From: Leptofilum sp050292445
Lineage (GTDB): Bacteria; Chloroflexota; Anaerolineae; Promineifilales; Promineifilaceae
Assembly: GCA_050292445.1 (NCBI GenBank)
Contig: JBNKLQ010000068.1
Location: forward strand, 1-24,393
DNA length: 24,393 nt
Direction: 5' to 3'
Below, piece by piece: positions 1 to 7,141 of this stretch. The stretch's first letter is position 1; each line of letters opens with the position of its first letter. The position numbers and the translations under genes are program-made. Under the pieces are notes generated by a model, which was not told the DNA's origin, made no database searches, and saw only the letters and a list, made by a program, of their open reading frames with translations.

Positions 1-140
1 GGGATGTTGAGATATAAATTACCGGCCAGGCGGGTTTTTAAATCCACGTTGGCCGGTAAGACTTCGGAATAGCCTGGTGTCAGCAGGACATCATCAAATG
101 TCAGCGCCAAAGCGCCTACTTTTTCACCAATTTCCATCAT
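1..140 (-). CDS. guaB: IMP dehydrogenase, N-terminal fragment (cut by window edge)
   Basis: The minus-strand frame from 140 to the edge encodes 46 residues with the IMP dehydrogenase N-terminal signature LTFDDVLLTPGYSEVLPA followed by a VDLKTRL segment. IMPDH oxidises IMP to XMP in guanine nucleotide synthesis, in the cytoplasm. Two ATG codons are adjacent (138-140 and 135-137). The outer one is preferred because a GAGGAG ribosome-binding site lies 8 nt upstream. The rest of the gene, including the catalytic Cys loop, is outside the window. It follows lgt on the same strand after about 310 bp that include a terminator, so it probably has its own promoter. The family call is firm despite the short fragment. 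Confidence 0.93.
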   Translation of the reverse strand, partial: MMEIGEKVGALALTFDDVLLTPGYSEVLPANVDLKTRLAGNLYLNI

Positions 141-175
141 TCTTTATGCTCCTCTTTTTCATACGCAACCTCGCC

Positions 176-285
176 TGTCATGCTGAACGGAGTGAAGCAT
201 CCCTTTGGGCAACGTTGGTCTCACCAATGGTCATGAATTTGAACCACTATATTTAGAGGGATTTTTCGCTGCGCTCAAAATGACA
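176..285. repeat. Imperfect inverted-repeat intergenic element (TGTCATGCTGAACG type)
   Basis: Two arms of about 30 nt face each other: 176-205 begins TGTCATGCTGAACGGAGTGA, and the reverse complement of 256-285 begins TGTCATTTTGAGCGCAGCGA. About 22 of 30 positions match, and a 50-nt centre separates them. The arms resemble a dispersed repeat I recall in intergenic DNA of many bacteria. It lies between guaB and lgt with no reading frame. It could be a REP/MITE-like mobile palindrome. Family membership is from memory and untested. Confidence 0.6.
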
Positions 286-325
286 ACCAAATTGCAGTTT
301 ATAAACAATTCCAAGAAATATTTTT

Positions 326-386
326 AAACAAAAACCGAGCTTGCTAAATTGGGCCATCGAATGGGTGGCTCTTTTAACAAACTCGG
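326..386 (-). terminator. Intrinsic terminator downstream of lgt
   Basis: On the minus strand the arms 386-373 and 348-335 form a 14-bp stem (CCGAGTTTGTTAAA with TTTAGCAAGCTCGG) containing two G-U pairs. It is followed by TTTTTGTTT. On the plus strand those two G-U pairs would be C-A mismatches, so the structure favours minus-strand RNA. It sits 65 nt past the lgt stop. The loop is about 24 nt, long for a classical terminator. Confidence 0.65.
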
Positions 387-450
387 CTGCTAACGTGCAA
401 ATTGTCTGAAATGCGTCGCCGTGGGAAGGCGGTTGTTTAATTTCCTTTGG

Positions 451-1374
451 TTAGTTGCGGCGTGGTTTGGGCTTAATGGGTCGCTTGCGCTTGTTAACCA
501 TTGCCTCCGGCAGTCGATCCATTTTCTGGAGGACCAGCCAAACACCGACCAGGGCAATCGCAAATGCGGCCAGCATGGAATAGGTTATGAATGAATTGCC
601 AATGGTGGGTTGATCAGGCCGGAAGAATTCGATCCAGGTGCGGTTGCCGCCCCACCAGATGAGGAAGAGGCCAAACAGAGTACCCGGTTGCCATTTGTCA
701 CGGAAACGGCCGTTCAACCACGCCAACAATAAAAAACCCACAAACAGGGCAATCGACTCATACAAAAAGGTGGGATGGAAGCGGGTTGTATCTGCCGGGT
801 AAACCGACAAATCGCTGTACTGGGCAATGCGGAACTGTGGGTCGATGAGAAGTCCCCACGAACTGCCCGTTGGCGGGCCATACAGCTCCTGGTTAATAAA
901 GTTGCCCCAGCGACCAATCGCCTGGGCCAGCAGCAGTGCCGGACCGGCCACATCTGCATAGTGCCAGAACTTGAGCCGCCGCCAGGTTACGTAAAACCAG
1001 CCAACCAACGCGGCACCAATAAAGCCGCCCAAAATATTGACCCCACCGGCACGGAAGTTGAGCACCTGCCCCAACGAACTGTACTGTGCCCCATCGATGA
1101 CATCTAAAATAACGTAGGTAAGGCGGGCAAAGAGGTAGCCAGCAAAGACGACGATAATCAGGCCATTGTAAAACTCATCAATTGCTTTCACGCCTAGCTG
1201 GCGCTTTTGCAGCTCTCGCGCCGCCCACCAGGCACCTAAGGCAATGCCAATAACGATGATGATCCCGTACCAATAAATTGGCAACGTTGCCCCCAGGTTA
1301 GGAAACCAGTTCTGGATAAATTGGGGCAGCGGAATCTCAAAGGCGACCCGGTTGATATTGATTGCATCAAACAT
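451..1374 (-). CDS. lgt: Prolipoprotein diacylglyceryl transferase
   Basis: This 307-residue integral membrane enzyme transfers a diacylglyceryl group from phosphatidylglycerol to the lipobox cysteine of prolipoproteins. Several hydrophobic segments are visible (about 33-52, 71-91, 111-131, 203-220, 232-243, 262-282). The Lgt signature GRWGNFINQELYG is at 154-166, with the conserved Arg155, Asn158 and Glu163. A second conserved block HPTFLYE (200-206) and the C-terminal NRTWIEFFRPDQ segment (244-255) match the family. The tail is short and very basic (Lys/Arg-rich, 295-306). The ATG at 1372-1374 is preceded by a purine-rich GAGAGAGGA site. Length and motifs are normal for the family. Lipoproteins that would need it are encoded nearby, such as the binding protein at 11154-13025. 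Confidence 0.96.
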   Translation of the reverse strand: MFDAININRVAFEIPLPQFIQNWFPNLGATLPIYWYGIIIVIGIALGAWWAARELQKRQLGVKAIDEFYNGLIIVVFAGYLFARLTYVILDVIDGAQYSSLGQVLNFRAGGVNILGGFIGAALVGWFYVTWRRLKFWHYADVAGPALLLAQAIGRWGNFINQELYGPPTGSSWGLLIDPQFRIAQYSDLSVYPADTTRFHPTFLYESIALFVGFLLLAWLNGRFRDKWQPGTLFGLFLIWWGGNRTWIEFFRPDQPTIGNSFITYSMLAAFAIALVGVWLVLQKMDRLPEAMVNKRKRPIKPKPRRN

Positions 1375-1457
1375 CTGTATATTTCCTCTCTCTTTAGAAT
1401 GTTAGGATCATTGCTTTTTTATCACGAATTAGACGAATAACCGAATTACCCAACTTT

Positions 1458-3047
1458 TTAGTCAATATAACCCAGGGCCCGCAGGCGGCGGGTCATGCTT
1501 TCATCCAGTTCGATCTGGCTGCCAGCGGTGACCTGTGTTTTTTGTTGGGCAACGGCCGTTGCCAACCGACTCATCTCTTTCTGCATGGGTTCAACGATAG
1601 ACAGCCGTTCTGCCAGCAAGTTCTCTGATTCTAACGGATCATGGGCTAAATCAAAAAGTTCGTCCAGCTTTTCGTCTACCTGAATAAGCTTGTGGGGAGA
1701 AGATGCACTGTCACCCACCCTGTTTTCCTGCACCACCGAGCGGCGCACCGACAAGCAGCGATACGCTTCCAGCAGTTCCGGCTGGCGCTTTTCAAGCGCC
1801 CGCACAAAGGTGAGAGGCGGATACACTTCACTGTAGGCCACGCCCTGTTCCGGGTCACGTCCCATAACGGTTTGGGCCAGCGTCAGGCCGTGTACCTGCA
1901 TGGGGTCCAGGGCCGCCCCTTGGGGTAACCGACCGGCAGCGTCCAGCATCGTGTGGAACACACGCCGTGTGCTCACTGGCGTTGAAATGCGAGTCGGCTC
2001 TTTGAAGCGGCGTGGCCACTGCATCATAAGCGGCACGTGTAGCAGCTCCTGATAAGCCACAAAGGCATGCCCCACACAGCCATGTTCACCCAACCCATCG
2101 CCATGATCGGCCACGATAATAGTAAGCGTGTTTTCCGCATTGGCCCGATTCTGAATTTGCGACAGCAACTGGCCCAGATAGGCATCCTGGTAGGCGACCT
2201 CAGCATCGTACAAGTCGCTGAGCACTTGGCCTTCCAAATCGCCCAGCGGTTCGGCCAAGGGGGCTGCCCAGCGGTACGATTCCCGGTTCCAGCGGCGCAT
2301 GATGGTGCGGGCCTCTTTGCTGCCAAGCAGGTAAGGGGCTGCTTTGTCGATAAATTCGGCCGGGGGGGTGAAGGGTAGATGGGTTTCCATCAGGTTGAGG
2401 AAGAGGAATAACGGCCGTTCCTCATCCTTCTCCTCACGCATCTGCAAATAATGGGTCAAGTCCCGCACCGACCGCTCGTTTTGCCCTTTAAAGTTGGCCA
2501 CGCGAGACCAAATCGGCGTAAACCATGCGTTGAGCGACAAACGAAACGCCAGATCCGATTGGCCAAAAAAATTCTGGATAGGGTAAGAGATGCGCCGCAA
2601 AAATTGTGTGTAAGTTTCCATCAAACGACGCAAAGGCCGGGGCAATGTGGTGGAATCGCTGGGCACACTGGGAATAGCGCCGCCGTAATTGTAAAATGTC
2701 TGGAAGCCGCGCTTGAAGCCATTATTCAGGATGCCCACCAGCGGATTATTACAAAAGGCAACGGTTTGGTAGCCGGAATCGCGTAAAAGTTCAGCTAAAT
2801 GCGGCCGTTCCGCAGGGAGACTTTGCGAAGATTGGGTTACCTGATGCGCCGTGGGGTACAGTCCGGTAAACATGGAGGCGTGGCTGGGAACGGTCCACTG
2901 AGCCGGGGAGATGGCTTGCTCAAACAAAACGCCGTCAGCAGCAAACTGGTCCAGGTTAGGGGTATTTGCTTTTTTACGGCCGTAACAGCCTAATCTGTCA
3001 GCCCGCTGAGTATCAAGGACAATGAAGATAATATCTGGTTGTTCCAT
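1458..3047 (-). CDS. Sulfatase-fold (alkaline phosphatase superfamily) hydrolase
   Basis: The protein has 529 residues from the ATG at 3045-3047; an upstream in-frame TTG at 3083 is less likely. The N-terminal IIFIVLDTQRADRLGCYG (6-23) carries the first metal-binding Asp residues. ADHGDGLGEHG (313-323) is the second metal site, and the protein ends in LRALGYID, typical of sulfatases. The active-site stretch reads WTVPSHASMFTG (51-62). The position normally occupied by the formylglycine precursor Cys/Ser is Thr52, and the usual following Arg is His. It therefore probably uses a Thr nucleophile, as in phosphodiester- or phosphoglycerol-transferase-like members, rather than acting as a true sulfatase. 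No signal peptide or membrane segment is seen, so it is likely cytoplasmic. The substrate is unknown. Confidence 0.85.
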   Translation of the reverse strand: MEQPDIIFIVLDTQRADRLGCYGRKKANTPNLDQFAADGVLFEQAISPAQWTVPSHASMFTGLYPTAHQVTQSSQSLPAERPHLAELLRDSGYQTVAFCNNPLVGILNNGFKRGFQTFYNYGGAIPSVPSDSTTLPRPLRRLMETYTQFLRRISYPIQNFFGQSDLAFRLSLNAWFTPIWSRVANFKGQNERSVRDLTHYLQMREEKDEERPLFLFLNLMETHLPFTPPAEFIDKAAPYLLGSKEARTIMRRWNRESYRWAAPLAEPLGDLEGQVLSDLYDAEVAYQDAYLGQLLSQIQNRANAENTLTIIVADHGDGLGEHGCVGHAFVAYQELLHVPLMMQWPRRFKEPTRISTPVSTRRVFHTMLDAAGRLPQGAALDPMQVHGLTLAQTVMGRDPEQGVAYSEVYPPLTFVRALEKRQPELLEAYRCLSVRRSVVQENRVGDSASSPHKLIQVDEKLDELFDLAHDPLESENLLAERLSIVEPMQKEMSRLATAVAQQKTQVTAGSQIELDESMTRRLRALGYID

Positions 3048-3130
3048 GCCACCTATTCTATCGCCTCCGCAGCACAGAACCAACCAGATTCATCATTAAG
3101 AACAGAAAATATTGTCTTCTCTTACTTGCC

Positions 3131-3194
3131 TGTCATGCCTACGCAGGCATCCAGATGGAAATAAGAATGGATTCCCGCATTCGCGGGAATGACA
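3131..3194. repeat. Nested inverted-repeat element (TGTCATTCCCGC type)
   Basis: Outer arms TGTCAT...ATCCA (3131-3153) and TGGAT...ATGACA (3168-3194) are inverted. Each arm is itself a hairpin: ATGCCT-ACGC-AGGCAT at 3135-3150 and ATTCCCGC-ATTC-GCGGGAAT at 3171-3190, both perfect. It begins 11 nt past the stop of the 892-residue gene and could end its transcript or stabilise its 3' end. It resembles widespread intergenic GTCATTCCCGC repeats, from memory. Confidence 0.7.
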
Positions 3195-3205
3195 AACTAA
3201 TTTGC

Positions 3206-5884
3206 TTAGGGTTCGGCAAAGCCAAACCAGGTCAGCATGTTGGTTAAAAGCGGTTCCTGCAACTCTTCCGGCAAGAGGGAAAATGGCATCAGTAGAAAAA
3301 TGGATTGCTGATCGTTGTTCAGCTCATCAAATGAGGCCAGGCCCACTATGTTGCCGCTGTCATCGCTGTTAGGCCCACGAACCAGAAAAGCGATCGAACC
3401 AGGTTCCAAATCTTCTGCCAAAAAATCGGCAAAGACAAAGTCGTGCGGGCCGTCCAGCTCAATGGTGACGCCAGCAGTGAAGCCATCCAGCAAGATTTCA
3501 TCATCTCCGGCAAACTCCAAATCGGACACTGAAGAGAGGCCGATGTCACCAAAAATGGTGGGGGAAGAACCGGTAACCATGATGGGGCGCCCCGTATCGA
3601 GGTACTCAAAAATCACGACAGTGTCTTCGTCGAAGAAACCCTCTGGCTCCAAATAATCGCCAGAGTCCCAAATGAGAAAATCGGCGTTTTCCAATACATC
3701 CAACGAGAGGGGGCCATCAACTGAAGAAACCCAAGTCTCTACCGTGAAGCTATCCTCTAGCAGTGCTTCCAGTTCAGTCTGGCTGGTAAAGCCAGATTCA
3801 ATCGGCTCCCCATTATCATCCACAAACAAGAAAATGGTGACGTCCTCTCCGCTTTCTTCATCACTGCTGCCCTCTTCATCCGCTGGCGTCTCGCTAGATT
3901 CTTCAACAGTCAGGGCAAACGCACCGCCATCGTCAAAAAAGTCATGCAGTACGATCGTGTAAATGCCATCATCAGGGATTTCCACGCCAATAATGGCTTC
4001 ATCTTCACCGGTAAAACCAGAATCAGAAGATGCTAAAAAGACGTTATCAGGGTCATAAAGCTCTAGCACAGCGTCTAAATCTTCGCCACTGGTCACGGTG
4101 ATGTCAATGACAGCCGGGCCATCGGCAAAGGTCCAGCTGTAAGTTTCATCGCTAGGCAGCGTCCCTTCTACCGTTTCACCCAATCCGATGCTGCCCTGAT
4201 CGGTGGCATTTATTTCCTCGCCAGAAGGTTCTTCGTCTTCTTCATCAGTTGCCGCATCATCACCTTCTTCGGCATCATCGACAGGTTCTTCTGCTGTATC
4301 TTCATCTTCTGCGGCTTCCAACTGCCCGCCCGTTATCAATTCAGCTTCCACTGCTTCATCGGCAACATCGGTGGGACATAGGGCCAGGTTGTCTTGCAGC
4401 AGGCAGTCGGCCAGGGCATAGCTGGCGTTGAAGGGGATGAGGTCTAACAGGCGATTGACGGCGCTTTCCAGGCCATCTTTACTGGCGGCCAGGACCACTA
4501 GGCGACGCTCGCCACCGCTTTCATCCAGCAAAATCAGGGCTGTGCCGGACATTTGCACATTGCCCAAGTCCGACTGGATCAGACGATCAAAGATCTCTTC
4601 TGTTACCGCTTCATTCTCGGACTCTTCGTCGGCAATGTCTGTATCTTCGGGTTCTGTATCTGCATCTTCACTTTGGGCTTCTTCCAGAACGGCCGTTTCC
4701 GCTTCGGTCAAAATAACAGGGTCAATGGTAAGCGTAATGCCAGCATCGGCCAGCAAATCAGCGACCTCTTCAGACTGGTTATAAAGGCCAAGGTAGATCA
4801 CATCACCGCTCTGCCCATCCACTGTGGACAAGCTGAGTTCCTTTTCCGCAGTCCGCAAGCTGGCTTGCAGGGTGATGATTTCATCAAAAGCATCGGGGCC
4901 AAGCTGAGGTGTGCCCGTGTAAACAAGGTCAATCGCTTCGGTAAAAAAGTAAGGGAAATCAGCGACGGTGTAGTCGCGCTGGATGGGTTCGGTGAGAAAG
5001 TCGGCAATTTTGGCAATGAAACGGCCGTTATCCAACACTGTGTAATAAGGGTCCATCAAAAATTGAATGTCGCCAATGGCCAGCACTTGCCCGTTGCCAG
5101 CCGTCGCGGCCAAAGTCAGGCCACCGGGCCGGTCTGTGGCAGAAGACCAGGTATTGTCATCTCCAGCCAAAAGTGACTCAGCACCCACACCAACCTGAAG
5201 CGAATGTGAACCGTACATCACTACCTGTTCCAAATCGGCCGTGAGCGGATCCTCGGCAAGGCCAACCTCATTTACAATAATGTTACGGAAGTTGCCTTCA
5301 TTCTCCAATGTGTTGTAAAGGTAATCACCGTTAAAGATGATGTCGAAGTTATTTGCCAGGCTATTGAGCGGGATTTTGTCGGTTTCGACAAAGACATTGA
5401 AGGTAAATAAATCTTCCTCGACGACCACGTTGTATCGCGTGGGATCACCCAACATCAACAAGCGACCCCCGCGCCGCACAAAGTTTTCTACTGCCTGAAT
5501 TTCTTCCAGGGAAAATGGTTCCAGCGGCGTGATCACAACAAAGGCATTGACGGCCCGAAGGGCGGTGGCCAGATCGTCACCATCATAAGGAATCATTTCG
5601 GCACCGCGCGCCGCAATACGGCCGTCCAAATAGCCGATCTCATCCAAAGTGAATGCATTGTTGTGGGCCTGGTCCAGCAGCACCAATCCACCAAACAACT
5701 CGGGCGCATCAACAAAAGAAGCTGAAGCAGGCGTAGGCACGCTTTCAACCACGGAGGCTACATCGTAGGTAGGTGGCTCTGCCCTATCGCCACCACCAAG
5801 TTGGTAATATTGCAAATAGCGAACGGCCGTTGGCCCAATGAGTAACAGGATAAAAACAAGCAGGAAAATCAATCCTCGGCGCAT
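3206..5884 (-). CDS. Membrane-anchored DUF4350-like / PPC-domain protein of unknown function
   Basis: This 892-residue protein begins with an N-terminal membrane anchor (about 5-22). Residues 65-300 resemble a DUF4350/GATase1-like Rossmann domain (LVLLDQAHNNAF, then GGRLLMLGDPTRY at 139-151). A very acidic linker covers about 400-430 and a second about 520-560. A bacterial pre-peptidase C-terminal-like (PPC) beta-domain follows (about 563-662, ending in a YTIVLHDFFDDGGAFALTV segment). A third acidic linker is at 663-682, and a C-terminal alpha/beta domain runs from 683 to 892. No catalytic residues are recognised in any domain. The ATG at 5882-5884 has an AAGGA site 8 nt upstream. It probably faces the outside of the cell, tethered by the N-terminus. 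It lies 160 bp downstream of the SppA-like protease on the same strand. The function is unknown and the domain calls are by eye. Confidence 0.7.
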   Translation of the reverse strand: MRRGLIFLLVFILLLIGPTAVRYLQYYQLGGGDRAEPPTYDVASVVESVPTPASASFVDAPELFGGLVLLDQAHNNAFTLDEIGYLDGRIAARGAEMIPYDGDDLATALRAVNAFVVITPLEPFSLEEIQAVENFVRRGGRLLMLGDPTRYNVVVEEDLFTFNVFVETDKIPLNSLANNFDIIFNGDYLYNTLENEGNFRNIIVNEVGLAEDPLTADLEQVVMYGSHSLQVGVGAESLLAGDDNTWSSATDRPGGLTLAATAGNGQVLAIGDIQFLMDPYYTVLDNGRFIAKIADFLTEPIQRDYTVADFPYFFTEAIDLVYTGTPQLGPDAFDEIITLQASLRTAEKELSLSTVDGQSGDVIYLGLYNQSEEVADLLADAGITLTIDPVILTEAETAVLEEAQSEDADTEPEDTDIADEESENEAVTEEIFDRLIQSDLGNVQMSGTALILLDESGGERRLVVLAASKDGLESAVNRLLDLIPFNASYALADCLLQDNLALCPTDVADEAVEAELITGGQLEAAEDEDTAEEPVDDAEEGDDAATDEEDEEPSGEEINATDQGSIGLGETVEGTLPSDETYSWTFADGPAVIDITVTSGEDLDAVLELYDPDNVFLASSDSGFTGEDEAIIGVEIPDDGIYTIVLHDFFDDGGAFALTVEESSETPADEEGSSDEESGEDVTIFLFVDDNGEPIESGFTSQTELEALLEDSFTVETWVSSVDGPLSLDVLENADFLIWDSGDYLEPEGFFDEDTVVIFEYLDTGRPIMVTGSSPTIFGDIGLSSVSDLEFAGDDEILLDGFTAGVTIELDGPHDFVFADFLAEDLEPGSIAFLVRGPNSDDSGNIVGLASFDELNNDQQSIFLLMPFSLLPEELQEPLLTNMLTWFGFAEP

Positions 5885-5925
5885 AATAAAGTCCTTAAAT
5901 TGCGAGAGTCAATTGTGCGAAAAAC

Positions 5926-6020
5926 TTTGACGCAAAGGCGCAAAGATACAAAGAATTAATTGAGATAATCTTAAATATTTCCTTTGCGCCTTCCAATTCT
6001 TGGCGTTCTTTGCGTCAAAA
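5926..6020. repeat. Inverted-repeat element (TTTGACGCAAAG type)
   Basis: The arm at 5926-5945 (TTTGACGCAAAGGCGCAAAG) is mirrored by 5982-6020, whose reverse complement begins TTTTGACGCAAAGAACGCCA and ends GGCGCAAAG. The AT-rich centre has no reading frame. It fills most of the 160-bp gap between the sppA-like gene and the 892-residue gene. CGCAAAG-iterated intergenic repeats of this style occur in other bacteria, from memory. Confidence 0.6.
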
Positions 6021-6044
6021 TCCTTCATTTTCGTTTTACGGAGC

Positions 6045-6923
6045 CTATTGGTTAGCAGGGAGTTCCATGTAGCGGTAGTAAATACCCGGTGGCAAATCAG
6101 CTGGAGCAGCCCACAACTTTTCTTGATCAATGGCAGGCACCTGGTAAGTACCGAAGGCCACAGGCCCATCTTCGCCAAACGTCAGCGGATACAATTCCAC
6201 GATCTCGTAATCGCGAATGCCAGCCAGTTCGGCTGCTTTGTCAAACGCTTCGCTGGTGGAAATGATGCCGTCAATCAAGCCTAATTCCAGGGCACGCACG
6301 CCGTCGAAAATTTCGGCGCGGGACAATAAATCGAGGTCCGCTTTTAGATTTTCGCCCCGACCGTTGGCCACCGCATTCAGGAAGGCAAACTTTAGCGTTT
6401 CAGCACGGCGAATGGTACCATCGCGCGTGCCGCCAAAGGATTTGTACGGACCGGTGGTTAAGATTTCCTCTTCCAAAAAAGGCTCGTCTGGCAAGGAACT
6501 GATGACACCAATGCTGCCAATGGCAGAACCCGGTTTGGCATAAATGGCATCTGTGGCAGAAGCGATGTAATAAGCACCACTGGCGGCTAAAAAGTCAACC
6601 GTGGACACCACAGGCAAATCGTTGCGAGCGGCTAAAACATCCAGATACAAATCTTCACTGTCGGAGGCGGTGCCGCCTGGGCTGTTGATGACGATGACCA
6701 CCGCCTCAATGGCTGGATCATTGCGCGCAAAGGTAAGCTGTTCACGAAACTCAAAAGCAGTAGCGTTAGAGATTTCGTAATTGAGGCGAATGACGCCAAT
6801 TTGGGGCTTAGGCACAAGCCGGGGGGCCAGAAAAAGGCCAAGCGCCAGCGGCACCACAATAACCATGAGGAACAAGAGAATGAAACGCAGCGGGGAACGG
6901 CCGTTGCCGTTATCTTGCACCAT
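6045..6923 (-). CDS. sppA: SppA-like signal peptide peptidase (S49 serine protease)
   Basis: The product has 292 residues from the ATG at 6921-6923, chosen because AAGGAG lies 5 nt upstream. The frame stays open for 46 more codons, but those do not look coding. A single membrane anchor (about 12-34) precedes a cytoplasm- or exterior-facing S49 domain. The conserved INSPGG is at 79-84. The nucleophile is Ser115 in AASGAYYIA, and the general base is probably Lys161 in GPYKSFGG, giving the Ser-Lys dyad of the short SppA type. The GSIGVI segment is also present. SppA degrades released signal peptides in the membrane. The gene diverges from recF across 218 bp. The family call is firm, but the specific substrate is not shown. 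Confidence 0.9.
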   Translation of the reverse strand: MVQDNGNGRSPLRFILLFLMVIVVPLALGLFLAPRLVPKPQIGVIRLNYEISNATAFEFREQLTFARNDPAIEAVVIVINSPGGTASDSEDLYLDVLAARNDLPVVSTVDFLAASGAYYIASATDAIYAKPGSAIGSIGVISSLPDEPFLEEEILTTGPYKSFGGTRDGTIRRAETLKFAFLNAVANGRGENLKADLDLLSRAEIFDGVRALELGLIDGIISTSEAFDKAAELAGIRDYEIVELYPLTFGEDGPVAFGTYQVPAIDQEKLWAAPADLPPGIYYRYMELPANQ

Positions 6924-6980
6924 ATGAACTCCTTTTGCTGTGTAATAGGATGATGCGCCTGTAGGATAGCATGTTGAGAT

Positions 6981-7011
6981 AGGCATGGCAACAGGCATGG
7001 CAACAGGCACG
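6981..7011. repeat. 12-bp tandem repeat, about 2.5 copies
   Basis: AGGCATGGCAAC occurs twice in direct tandem (6981-6992, 6993-7004), followed by a decayed third unit AGGCACG. It lies in the 218-bp divergent gap between sppA and recF. It is probably a slippage product; no function is evident. Confidence 0.7.
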
Positions 7012-7141
7012 CCACACGTCTGGAACCAGGCTACACCAGCAATCTTTTTATGATTTGGCAAAGCATTATGTTAAAATGCGTACTAGCCTGCTGCTTATTG
7101 AAGTAAAATGGCATTAAGAATGTAAGCAATAGCAAACACTC

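Noticed and set aside
3048..3083. TTG start 12 codons upstream of the sulfatase-fold gene
   Set aside because: The family begins at the IIFIVLDTQRAD strand, and the ATG at 3045-3047 gives the normal short lead-in.
4203..5176. Plus-strand open frames inside the 892-residue gene, including one of 207 codons
   Set aside because: They are antisense to a Glu/Asp-rich coding region, whose complement is naturally Ser-rich and stop-poor; no family features are seen.
6924..7061. 46-codon N-terminal extension of the sppA-like protein
   Set aside because: It includes the 12-bp tandem repeat and lacks a ribosome-binding site, whereas the ATG at 6921-6923 has a good AAGGAG.
7055..7077. TTGGCA/TAAAAT as a recF promoter
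   Set aside because: The spacing is only 11 bp, too short for a sigma-70 promoter.
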